The position numbers were made by a program, and so were the translations under genes. A stretch of 64,000 bases of DNA, from contig NZ_UEYQ01000005.1 in assembly GCF_900492205.1 (NCBI RefSeq), forward strand, positions 62,001 to 126,000, written 5' to 3'. The notes under the pieces are model-generated. The model ran no database searches, had not been told where the DNA came from, and saw nothing but the letters and a program-made list of their open reading frames with translations. The DNA is from Ciceribacter sp. T2.26MG-112.2. GTDB taxonomy: Bacteria > Pseudomonadota > Alphaproteobacteria > Rhizobiales > Rhizobiaceae. Position 1 is the first letter of the stretch. Each line of letters opens with the position of its first letter. Positions 36,586-44,716 of the stretch are shown here, one piece after another.

Positions 36586-37455
36586 GTGAACAGCGGAACG
36601 AGCGGATACTGGCGCGCGGCCCACGGTTGCGGCATCGCCCTGGAGGGGCGGGGCCGGCTCATGGCGATCGTCAACGTCACGCCGGATTCCTTTTCCGACG
36701 GTGGCCGGCATTTCAGCGTCGACAGGGCGGTCGGCCATGCTCTCTCATGTGTTGCGGAAGGGGCCGATATCCTCGATATCGGCGGTGAATCGACGAGGCC
36801 CGGTGCGACACCCGTCAGTGCCGCTGAGGAGCAGGATCGGGTATTGCCGGTGATCGAGAGGCTCGCGCGTGAAACCGATGCACTGATCTCGATCGACACC
36901 TATCGGGCCCGGACCGCACAGCTTGCGATCGCAGCCGGTGCGCATATCATCAACGACGTGCACGGCCTCCAGCGCGAGCCGGAAATCGCCGCGCTTGCCT
37001 CGGAGACCGGCGCGGGGCTGTGCATCATGCACACCGGGCGCGGCCGCGACCGGCTCGCCGATGTCGTTGCAGACCAGTTCGACTATCTGAACCGCTCTCT
37101 GTCGATCGCCGCTGCGGCCAATGTGGCGCGCGAGACGATCGTGCTCGACCCGGGCTTTGGTTTTGCCAAGGAGACGGTCGAGGAGAACATGGCGCTGATG
37201 GCGCGCTGCGACGAACTGCTGGCGCTTGGTTATCCGCTTCTGGTGGGGACCTCGCGCAAGCGATTTCTCGGCACGCTCACGGGCCGGGATGCAGGCGAAC
37301 GCGATGCGGCGACCGCGGCGACGACCGTGCTCTTGCGCATGAAGGGTGCTTCGGTTTTCCGGGTTCATAATGTCGCGATCAACCGGGATGCCCTGGCGAT
37401 CGCCGATGCTATGATCGCCGCCGAACCCAAGACCGGTGAGGAACAGGTACAATGA
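36586..37455 (+). CDS. folP: Dihydropteroate synthase
   Basis: FolP joins p-aminobenzoate to dihydropterin pyrophosphate, the sulfonamide target in folate synthesis. The 289-residue protein has NVTPDSFSDGG near residue 28, DIGGESTRPGA near 65, SIDTYRA, IINDVHG, DPGFGFAK and the late GTSRKRF and RVHNV. The GTG at 36586 has AAGGGA about eight bases upstream and gives a normal length; an upstream in-frame ATG at 36538 lacks such a site. First gene of folP-folB-folK. Confidence 0.95.
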   Translation: MNSGTSGYWRAAHGCGIALEGRGRLMAIVNVTPDSFSDGGRHFSVDRAVGHALSCVAEGADILDIGGESTRPGATPVSAAEEQDRVLPVIERLARETDALISIDTYRARTAQLAIAAGAHIINDVHGLQREPEIAALASETGAGLCIMHTGRGRDRLADVVADQFDYLNRSLSIAAAANVARETIVLDPGFGFAKETVEENMALMARCDELLALGYPLLVGTSRKRFLGTLTGRDAGERDAATAATTVLLRMKGASVFRVHNVAINRDALAIADAMIAAEPKTGEEQVQ

Positions 37456-37820
37456 CGGACGTCTACACCATTACCCTGAAGAACTGCGCCTTCTTTGCCC
37501 GTCACGGGGTCTATGCCGAGGAAGAGTTTCTCGGCCAGCGCTTCTTCGTCGATGCCGAGCTGGAGGTTGCCGCCGGGAACGCGCTGGAAAACGACGACAT
37601 AGGCGGCACGGTCGACTACGGCATCGCCTTCAAGGTGATCGAGGAAACCGTCATGAGCAGCCGGCGCTTCCTGATCGAGGCGCTCGCCCTGGCGATTGCC
37701 AAGGAGCTCTGCCAGCGCTTCGGCCAGATCCGGCGGGCGAAGATCGCGGTGCGCAAACCCAGCGCACCAGTGCCGGGTATCCTCGATTATGTACAGGTGA
37801 GCGTTGAGCATTTCAATTGA
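37452..37820 (+). CDS. folB: Dihydroneopterin aldolase
   Basis: FolB splits dihydroneopterin to 6-hydroxymethyl-dihydropterin and glycolaldehyde. The 122-residue protein has FARHGVYAEEEFLGQRFFVD at the N-terminus, GTVDYGIAFKVIE, and a RRAKIAVRKPSAPVPG segment with the catalytic Lys. The ATG overlaps the folP stop by four bases, indicating translational coupling. Confidence 0.95.
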   Translation: MTDVYTITLKNCAFFARHGVYAEEEFLGQRFFVDAELEVAAGNALENDDIGGTVDYGIAFKVIEETVMSSRRFLIEALALAIAKELCQRFGQIRRAKIAVRKPSAPVPGILDYVQVSVEHFN

Positions 37821-38328
37821 GGAGGGCTGGCGTCCGGCGACGCTTGGTCTCGGCGGCAATATCGGCGATCCGGTGGCTGCCATGGCCCTGGCGTTGCGCC
37901 GGCTCGACGCGCGCGACGACTGCCGGGTCACGGCAGTTTCGCGGCTCTACCGTACGCCGCCCTGGGGCAAGACCGACCAGGCTGACTTCTACAATGCCTG
38001 CGCCGCGATCGAGACACGGCTTTCGCCGGCCGGGCTGCTCGAGGTCTGCCTGGACATCGAGCGCGACATGAAGAGGGTGAGATCCGAGCGTTGGGGGCCG
38101 CGCACGCTCGACATTGACATCCTGACCTTTGACGGTTTGCAGATCGACGAACAGGCTTTGACGGTTCCGCATCCGCGCATGACCGAGCGCGCCTTCGTGC
38201 TGATGCCGCTCGCCGATCTTGACGGTGGTCTGAAAGTGAAGGGCAGGGCGGTCGCCGATTGGCTGACCGGGCTTGCTGCCGACGGAATTGTCGTGGCAAA
38301 CGAAAACCGCGCCTGGTGGCGCGGCTGA
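37804..38328 (+). CDS. folK: 2-amino-4-hydroxy-6-hydroxymethyldihydropteridine pyrophosphokinase
   Basis: FolK transfers pyrophosphate from ATP to 6-hydroxymethyl-dihydropterin, giving the FolP substrate. The 174-residue protein has LGLGGNIGDP at the N-terminus, SRLYRTPPWGKTDQADFYNA, and the HPPK signature RWGPRTLDIDIL. The frame begins with TTG at 37804, 17 bases inside folB, with AGGTG just before it; no in-frame ATG occurs before conserved sequence. Last gene of the folate operon. Confidence 0.94.
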   Translation: MSISIEEGWRPATLGLGGNIGDPVAAMALALRRLDARDDCRVTAVSRLYRTPPWGKTDQADFYNACAAIETRLSPAGLLEVCLDIERDMKRVRSERWGPRTLDIDILTFDGLQIDEQALTVPHPRMTERAFVLMPLADLDGGLKVKGRAVADWLTGLAADGIVVANENRAWWRG

Positions 38329-38375
38329 TTGCATGCGGGCTATGATCGCGGCGAGGCGGACAGGCTCAGCCGGTC

Positions 38376-38927
38376 TCAGTTCTTGATGTCGCCGGCATAG
38401 GCGTCGGCCTGCCGGTTCAACTTCAGACCGATGACCGGGATCATCCGATCCTCGACCTTGACGGAAATGGTGATGTTCATCGCCATGTCGTTTTGCAGAC
38501 GGGCGACCATGGCGCCGTTCAGCTTCTTGCGGTTGATGCCCATGACGACGCGATCGCCGGTCACGGCACCCGAGACGATATCCAGCCCCTTGCCTTCGGC
38601 GCCATCGAGGAACTGGCCCTGATACTTGCCGCCGACCTCGGAAATCGTCGCCTTCATCGGTTGGGAAAAGACGCCGACCCGGCACGTGCCGTCCAGTGTG
38701 ATGCCGGTCAGGTCGCCGTCCGGCGGCAGGCCGGTCAGGCTGCAGGTGAATTTGGTGCCCTTGTACTTGCCGGCAACGATCTCGCCCGGGCCCTTCCAGA
38801 CGCCTGCGACGGACTGGAAGAAGCGCTTGTCGCGCGATGCGGCATCGGCCACGGGTGCCAAGGCAAGCATGGCGGCGGCGGTGACGACGACAACGCGGCT
38901 GAATGACGAGATGGAACGATGCGACAT
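38376..38927 (-). CDS. Secreted protein of unknown function
   Basis: The 183-residue protein has a signal peptide (about 1-30, ending ADAAS). The mature part is beta-rich with a Cys pair (TCSLTG and GTCRVG) that may form a disulfide. I know similar rhizobial proteins only as hypothetical. AAGG lies nine bases before the ATG at 38927; an in-frame ATG eight codons earlier lacks a site. Convergent with folK. Confidence 0.72.
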   Translation of the reverse strand: MSHRSISSFSRVVVVTAAAMLALAPVADAASRDKRFFQSVAGVWKGPGEIVAGKYKGTKFTCSLTGLPPDGDLTGITLDGTCRVGVFSQPMKATISEVGGKYQGQFLDGAEGKGLDIVSGAVTGDRVVMGINRKKLNGAMVARLQNDMAMNITISVKVEDRMIPVIGLKLNRQADAYAGDIKN

Positions 38928-39059
38928 CGACTTGAACCTTGGTACGAGCAACCCATGAACCCGCAGGCAAACTAACGTGAGAATGGTTAATGCATCCTTG
39001 CCCTAGCCGCAAAAGGGCTTCCGGGCAACGGCAAAAACTGGACGAGAACGCGGTTTGTC

Positions 39060-40142
39060 TCAGCCGGCGGCCTTGGGCGGATTGCCTGTTAGGCCGGGCG
39101 TCAGGTCGGAAATGAAATCACCGATGCCCGGGCGCTTCACCGCACGGAACGGCAAGGGCCGGCAAAGGTCCATGGCGGCGATGCCGATTCGTGCCGTCAT
39201 CAACCCGTTGATCACGCCTTCGCCGAGGCGTGCGGAAAGCCGCGAAGCGAGCCCATGGCCGAGAATCTGCTGGGCGAGGCCATCGCCCACGGCGATCGAG
39301 CCCGTGACGGCGAGATGGGCGATCACGTCGCGCATCAGCCGAAGCATGCCGACCGTGCCCGGCCGGCCGCCATAGAGTTCGGCCATGCCGCGCACCAGGC
39401 GGAAGACCTCGAAGAGCACATAGGCCAGATCGACGATGGCCCGCGGGCTGACCGCGGTCACCACCGACACCCGCTTCGAGGCGCCAAGGATCAGCCCGCG
39501 CGCTCGGATATCGAGCGGCGCCAGCAGCTCGCGTTCGGCCAGTTCGATCAGCTGCGGTGCGTCGATGATGTCTTCTTCTGTCGCTTCCAGGGTCGCCCGG
39601 CCGCTTGCGGTTTCCGGGCGTGAGGAAACCAGTCTCGCCAATTGCCGCACCACGGCGCGGGCGGCGGGCTTGCGCCCTTCGGCGGCCGCCTTTTCTGCGT
39701 CGGCCTTGAGGTTCTGCACCGCTTCCAGTCGGTAGAGCCCGACGACCTCGCGGGCCAGCAGCAGGAAGAGGGCGAGGAGGCCGACGGCGAGGACGGCCAT
39801 CGCGGCATAGCCGAGCCAGTCCGAGCGGGAAAAGAGGTCGCGGATCAGTCCGTCCAGCCAGAGGCCGATCGCAAGCGAGAGGAGCAGGCCGAAGGCGCCG
39901 GCGGCGATCTTGCCGAGAGACAGGCCCCTGCGGCGCGGCCGGGCGATTGCCATCGGCTCGATTGCGTCCAGTTCGGCGCCGAGGAAGGGATCGGCTTCGT
40001 CGGGGGTGATTTCAATGCCCTCGTCGAAGCTCTGCGGCGCGCGCGGTGCCGCGGTCTCGGGGCGCATCGGCTCGTCCGGCTCGATGGCGAAGGAGACTGG
40101 ACGCCGGCGCGGGGCCTCAGGCGAAAGCGGTGGCCTTTTCAT
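39060..40142 (-). CDS. YcjF/TIGR01620-family inner-membrane protein (DUF697)
   Basis: The 360-residue protein has a charged N-terminal region rich in Pro, two membrane helices (about 76-95 and 110-132), and a C-terminal DUF697-type helical domain with small hydrophobic helices. E. coli YcjF is of unknown function and is encoded next to YcjX. Here the start overlaps the upstream ycjX-like stop by four bases. The pair is conserved in proteobacteria and often responds to envelope or heat stress. Confidence 0.85.
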   Translation of the reverse strand: MKRPPLSPEAPRRRPVSFAIEPDEPMRPETAAPRAPQSFDEGIEITPDEADPFLGAELDAIEPMAIARPRRRGLSLGKIAAGAFGLLLSLAIGLWLDGLIRDLFSRSDWLGYAAMAVLAVGLLALFLLLAREVVGLYRLEAVQNLKADAEKAAAEGRKPAARAVVRQLARLVSSRPETASGRATLEATEEDIIDAPQLIELAERELLAPLDIRARGLILGASKRVSVVTAVSPRAIVDLAYVLFEVFRLVRGMAELYGGRPGTVGMLRLMRDVIAHLAVTGSIAVGDGLAQQILGHGLASRLSARLGEGVINGLMTARIGIAAMDLCRPLPFRAVKRPGIGDFISDLTPGLTGNPPKAAG

Positions 40143-41614
40143 GCGAGGCGATCTCCGAACAGGAACTGCATGGCACGGTCGAGCCGGATATGCGGCACGG
40201 ACAGCGTGATCCCGCCGCCGGTCTCTTCGATCAGCGGCGGGCGGAAGCGGACGATGTCGAGGTCGGGCAGGTCGAGATGCGGCGCCCCTTCGTCGAGCGA
40301 GCGGAAGAAGGGCTGGGGATCTTCCGGCAGGTCGCCGGGAAAGACGGCCGTCTTGCGCTTGCCGTCGAAGCGTTCGGAGCCGACCTTCTCGCCCTCCATC
40401 GGCGTGCCGACGATGACCGGCAGGTCATGGCCGTCGCGCTTGACGGTTGCCTCGCGGGTGGCGCGCACCGAGGCGATCGCCATGACGTCGATGCCGGCGC
40501 CGGACATGCCGATCGTCTGGATGGCACGATCGACGAGACGGCGGGTGATCGCCTGCAGCCTGTCGTGGCTTTCGTGGTGCAGGTGGTCGGCCTTGGTGGC
40601 GGCGACCAGCACCCGGTCGATCCGGCGGCGGACGAGCGAGGAAAGCATGGAGTTGGTGCCGGCGCGGAAGCAGGCGAGCACGTCGGCGAGCGCCCGCTCC
40701 AGATCCTGCACCGCTTCGGGGCCGCGATTGATGGCCTGCAAGGCATCGACCAACACGATCTGCCGGTCGAGCCGGGCGAAGTGTTCGCGAAAGAACGGCT
40801 TTACCACGACGGACTTGTAGGCCTCGTAGCGGCGCTCCATCATGGCGCGCAGCGATCCCTTCGGCGGGCGGGTTTCAGGCATGCCGACCAGCGGCGCAAA
40901 GGTCAGTGCCGGCGAGCCCTCGAGATCGCCGGGCATGAGGAAACGGCCGGGCGGAAGCGTGGACAGCGAGCGTTCGTCGGCCTTGCAGGCGCGCAGGTAG
41001 GCGGTAAACGTGGTCGCCAATTGCCGCGCCACCATCTCGTCAGCCGGGCCGTCCATGTCGACAGCGGCGCAAAGGTCGAGCCAGTCGCGCGCCAGTTCGG
41101 CGCGGATGCCGGTACGAGCAAGGTCTGCCGTCGCCTCACTGAACCGGCGGAAATCCTGGCCGAGCAGCGGCAGGTCGAGCAGCCATTCGCCGGGATAGTC
41201 GACGATGTCGATCGACAGGCGTCCGGGCGAGAACATCCGGTTCCAGCCGCTGGCGCTCCTGTATTCTATCGTCAGGCGAAGCTCGGAAATGGCGCGCGTC
41301 GAATCAGGCCAGACCCGGTCGCGCACCAGGGCGCGGATATGATCCTCGTACTGGAAGCGCGGCACGGCATCGTCCGGCTGCTCCTCGAGGCGTGTCGCGG
41401 TCACACGGCCAGAGCGGATCGGCTCGAACAGAGGCAGGCGTCCGCCATGCAGCAGATTGTGGACAAGGGAGGAAATGAAGACCGTCTTTCCCGCCCGCGA
41501 CAGGCCGGTGACGCCGAGGCGCAGCGTCGGATTGACGAGATTGGCGGCGCGGTCGGCCAGATTGTCGAGCGCGATCGCGGCTTCGTCGGTCAGGCTGGTC
41601 AAGGATGGCGGCAA
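40139..41614 (-). CDS. ycjX: YcjX-family P-loop GTPase-like protein
   Basis: The 491-residue protein has the P-loop GLSRAGKTVF near residue 37. A IDIVDYPGEWLLDLPLLG segment corresponds to switch II, and LVAATKADHLHHESHDR contains the TKAD guanine-specificity motif. It is an ATPase/GTPase-like protein of unknown role, partnered with YcjF. The frame begins at a TTG (MPPSLTSLTDEA), which fits homologous N-termini. Divergence from the SixA-like gene is not seen; both are on the minus strand and about 110 bases apart. Confidence 0.88.
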   Translation of the reverse strand: MPPSLTSLTDEAAIALDNLADRAANLVNPTLRLGVTGLSRAGKTVFISSLVHNLLHGGRLPLFEPIRSGRVTATRLEEQPDDAVPRFQYEDHIRALVRDRVWPDSTRAISELRLTIEYRSASGWNRMFSPGRLSIDIVDYPGEWLLDLPLLGQDFRRFSEATADLARTGIRAELARDWLDLCAAVDMDGPADEMVARQLATTFTAYLRACKADERSLSTLPPGRFLMPGDLEGSPALTFAPLVGMPETRPPKGSLRAMMERRYEAYKSVVVKPFFREHFARLDRQIVLVDALQAINRGPEAVQDLERALADVLACFRAGTNSMLSSLVRRRIDRVLVAATKADHLHHESHDRLQAITRRLVDRAIQTIGMSGAGIDVMAIASVRATREATVKRDGHDLPVIVGTPMEGEKVGSERFDGKRKTAVFPGDLPEDPQPFFRSLDEGAPHLDLPDLDIVRFRPPLIEETGGGITLSVPHIRLDRAMQFLFGDRLA

Positions 41615-41726
41615 TTTTCTCGTCCCTGCGTGATGTGCGTCCCGTCATATAGGAAGGATGCGGGCGCGGAAACAGGGTCGGAAGGGCGCCGGATCGTCGC
41701 GGCCTGAAGTCTGCGCTGCGTGAGGA

Positions 41727-42224
41727 TCAACCGACCAGGAAATCCCGCAAGAGCCAGTCTTCGCCGTCGCCGTTGCGGTCGAGAACGGCAAGCCCCGACG
41801 TCGGATAGCCCTCCGGTATGGTCCGGTTGACGACGTCCATCCCGACCAGCGTCGCGAACAGCTCCTCGATCGCCGGATTATGGCCGACCAGCATGACCGA
41901 GGAAAAGGCATCGAGTTGACCTAGCGCGTCGACATAGCTTTCCGCCGGCGCATTGTAGAGTTCGTCGGCGAAGCGGAATTCGGTATTGCCGTCGATCGCG
42001 CGCTGCACGGCCTCTGCCGTTTGCCGGCACCGCATCGCCGAAGACGAGAGCACGAGATCGGGTCGATAACCGCGCGAGGCGGCCTCGTCGGCGACCTGGG
42101 CCGCCTCTTCCAGGCCTGCTTGATCGAGGGTGCGGTCGAAGTCGCGTCCACCCGGCATGGCCCAGCCGGACTTCGCGTGCCTCAGGAGGTAGATGCGTTC
42201 AGGGGGCGAGGCAAGGAGGGGCAT
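41727..42224 (-). CDS. SixA-like histidine phosphatase
   Basis: The 165-residue protein belongs to the RHG histidine phosphatase family: LLRHAKSGW carries H16, and LVGHNPAIEEL near residue 114 the second His. Size and the single-domain form match SixA. SixA removes phosphate from phosphohistidine on Hpt or PTS proteins in enteric bacteria; for rhizobial members targets are unproven. Confidence 0.88.
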   Translation of the reverse strand: MPLLASPPERIYLLRHAKSGWAMPGGRDFDRTLDQAGLEEAAQVADEAASRGYRPDLVLSSSAMRCRQTAEAVQRAIDGNTEFRFADELYNAPAESYVDALGQLDAFSSVMLVGHNPAIEELFATLVGMDVVNRTIPEGYPTSGLAVLDRNGDGEDWLLRDFLVG

Positions 42225-42503
42225 CCGAGGAAATTCCGCGACTGGGCTTCTTATCCTGAACTAGCTTTTGTCGGGGAGGTCCGTCAACTGCTGTTCAAAC
42301 CGATTAGACCACAGTCGGGTATGCCGCGTGACGCCTGTCAGGGCGCCGCACTGCCGAAATTTAAAATAGTGGTTAGAAAATATGCCCTTAGCCTAAAAAT
42401 GTGACAGATTTAAAAATGGCTTAATACGCAGCCATTAGGCTTGAACCCCGGTTATCGAAAGGATATACAGCCGGCCATTGAGATGTTCTTCAGGAGAATC
42501 GCG

Positions 42504-42923
42504 TTGAGTGAGAAGATCAATCTTAGCAATTATGTTCTCTCGGAAGACGACGAGTTCATGAACGCCAGCCAGAGGGCCTACTTCCGCGCCAAGCTTATCG
42601 CCTGGAAGAACGACATCCTCCGGGAAGCGCGTGAAACCCTCGAGCACCTTGCCGAAGAGAGTGCCAATCATCCCGATCTTGCTGACCGGGCTTCCTCTGA
42701 AACCGACCGTGCCATCGAGCTGCGCGCCCGCGACCGGCAGCGCAAGCTGATCTCCAAGATCGACGCCGCCCTGCAGCGGATCGATGACGGAACCTATGGC
42801 TATTGCGAGGAGACGGGAGAGCCGATCGGCCTGAAGCGGCTGGATGCGCGGCCGATCGCCACATTGTCGATCGAGGCGCAGGAGCGTCACGAGCGGCGCG
42901 AGAAGGTTTATCGCGACGAATAG
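42504..42923 (+). CDS. dksA: DksA/TraR-family RNA polymerase-binding regulator
   Basis: DksA enters the RNA polymerase secondary channel and, with ppGpp, retunes rRNA and amino acid promoters. The 139-residue protein has a coiled coil (about 25-90) and a C-terminal globular end. Only C101 of the C-x2-C-x17-C-x2-C zinc site remains; the others are T104, S122 and A125. I start at the TTG at 42504, which has AGGAG seven bases upstream and yields MSEKINLSNY, the usual rhizobial N-terminus. An earlier in-frame ATG at 42441 lacks a ribosome site. Confidence 0.92.
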   Translation: MSEKINLSNYVLSEDDEFMNASQRAYFRAKLIAWKNDILREARETLEHLAEESANHPDLADRASSETDRAIELRARDRQRKLISKIDAALQRIDDGTYGYCEETGEPIGLKRLDARPIATLSIEAQERHERREKVYRDE

Positions 42924-42976
42924 CGTGACGCCGCGAGCCAACGCTGGCTCTGTTCACATGGCTTGGATAAAAAATG

Positions 42977-43001
42977 AAATGCCGGCTCGCGCCGGCATTT
43001 T
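42977..43001. terminator. Bidirectional terminator between dksA and the FliO-like gene
   Basis: A 10-bp stem AAATGCCGGC/GCCGGCATTT with loop TCGC, with A-rich sequence on the left and T-run on the right. Confidence 0.85.
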
Positions 43002-43017
43002 CGCGTTCAGGAGCGCC

Positions 43018-44439
43018 TCAGTGGCGGTCGGCGGACATCTCGCCGAAGATGCGCGCGATCTCGTCCTGCAGGTCCGGCTCCTGCTTGCCGGGGACGCCCG
43101 GGCGGCTCGCGTCATTAACCACAGGCCCGGCAATCGGCGGCACGAATGGGCGGTCGGCGCGCGTTTCGGGCAGGATCGGCTGGAAAGGCGGCGATGCCGT
43201 CGGCTGAGCGTCGTTTGCCGCAAGATGCAGGGCCATCTCCTCTTCCAGAACGCGTTCGAACTCGCTCTGTTCACCGGACCGGACGGGCATTTCGGGCATG
43301 GTGGATGGCCGATCCGGGCGGGGGTCGCTGCCGCGGGAGGGCGCGGATACCGGCGAAAGCACCCGCTGGCGAGCCGCCTCCAGAATATCGGAGGCGTCCT
43401 CCTGCGGGATGATGTTCGGGTCTGCAGTCGGTTTTGACGGGCGTTCCATCGGCTGGCCGACGGCCGCGGGCACTGTCGCTGCGGCCGCCGCCGGTGCGGC
43501 GAAGCGAGCCGAAAGCTCGAGCGGGCGCGGCTCAGGCGTCCCCATCGGGGCCGCAACCGGGCCGGCCTGGATCGCGGGCGCGGCAGGCTGCACGGGCGCG
43601 GCCGTTTGGGCAGCGGGTTTTGCCAAAGCGACGGGCGACGGCTGGGGCAGGGCCCCGGAAAGGGGGCGCGCGACCGGGATCTCCGCCTTGGGGTCTTCGG
43701 ACGGAACGCTCTCGGTGGCGTCGAGCCCCGGGCGGGCCGGTTCGGGCCTGACCATCGGGGCCGGAGCCACTTCCGCTACCGGAGCCTCGGGTTTGCGCAT
43801 TTCGACGTTTGACGGCGATGGGCGTTGTGGTTGTGTAGGCTGCGCGACCGGTGCAGCGGATGGCGCAGCCTTTGGCACGATCACGGAGGGCAGAGGTGCT
43901 GTTTCCGCAGCCGGTGCACTAGCAGGGGGCGTCATGGGGCGAGCGGCGATTGGAGCGTCCGGCCTTGCCGCCTGAGTGCGTTCGTCCTTCGCTGCGGTCG
44001 CAGCCTCGGGCGCCGCCGCTGGCGCAACGGGTGTGTGCAACCGGTCGAGCGCGCGCGGCGCCGTAGCCGGTCCCGGTTGCGATGCCGGCGCGACGTCGGT
44101 GGCCACCTGCAAGGGCGCGTCGGTCACCGGCCTGGCCGAGAGATAGGCGCGCTCGTCGCCTATGCCGCTTTCGATGACGATGTCGGTCGGGCCGCCGATC
44201 ATCACCAGATGTTCGACATTGTCGCGGCGGACCAGCACCAGACGCCGGCGCGCATCGACGGCGGCGGCATCCAGCACCTGCAGGCGCGGCTGGCGGTTGC
44301 GACCGCCGCGGACGAAGGGGGAAGGCGCGCGGTTGCGCAACAGCCAAAGCACGATGAACAGGCACAGGAGCGCAAGGCTGACGCCGAGTGCCGCGACCAG
44401 AAAACGGTTCCCGTAGGCGGTCACCAGTTCGTCAAACAT
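43018..44439 (-). CDS. FliO-like membrane protein with long Pro/Ala-rich tail
   Basis: The 473-residue protein has one membrane helix (about 18-36). A FliO-type segment (about 45-105) follows, with RLQVLDAAAVDARRRLVLVRRD and HLVMIGGPTDIVIE. About 330 residues of Pro/Ala-rich low complexity come next, then a conserved acidic C-terminus QDEIARIFGEM. FliO assists assembly of the flagellar export gate. This gene stands away from any flagellar cluster and the tail is unlike classical FliO (about 120 residues), so flagellar function is not assured. GGGAG lies eight bases before the ATG at 44439. Confidence 0.8.
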   Translation of the reverse strand: MFDELVTAYGNRFLVAALGVSLALLCLFIVLWLLRNRAPSPFVRGGRNRQPRLQVLDAAAVDARRRLVLVRRDNVEHLVMIGGPTDIVIESGIGDERAYLSARPVTDAPLQVATDVAPASQPGPATAPRALDRLHTPVAPAAAPEAATAAKDERTQAARPDAPIAARPMTPPASAPAAETAPLPSVIVPKAAPSAAPVAQPTQPQRPSPSNVEMRKPEAPVAEVAPAPMVRPEPARPGLDATESVPSEDPKAEIPVARPLSGALPQPSPVALAKPAAQTAAPVQPAAPAIQAGPVAAPMGTPEPRPLELSARFAAPAAAAATVPAAVGQPMERPSKPTADPNIIPQEDASDILEAARQRVLSPVSAPSRGSDPRPDRPSTMPEMPVRSGEQSEFERVLEEEMALHLAANDAQPTASPPFQPILPETRADRPFVPPIAGPVVNDASRPGVPGKQEPDLQDEIARIFGEMSADRH

Positions 44440-44716
44440 GTCGCGTTCTCCCTTTTTTCGCTTTCTCGCAGAAGATAGGCGATTTCGCAATCCGGCAAGG
44501 GCGCAGCACACGGCCCGGAGCGGGTTTCGCTCAAAAGGCTAAGGATCGCCGGGAAATGAGGCATTCCTGTGGGGATTGCTGTGTATGGTACCCCGCAATA
44601 TGCCGGCCCGGAGCTTTTTGCCGCTGCCGCAAATTGCTAAAGAGGTTCTACACGCCCCGATTCCCTTAAGCATCGCAGGCGGCGACGCGCAATCCGGGCT
44701 CGAGTACGAGGCACAT

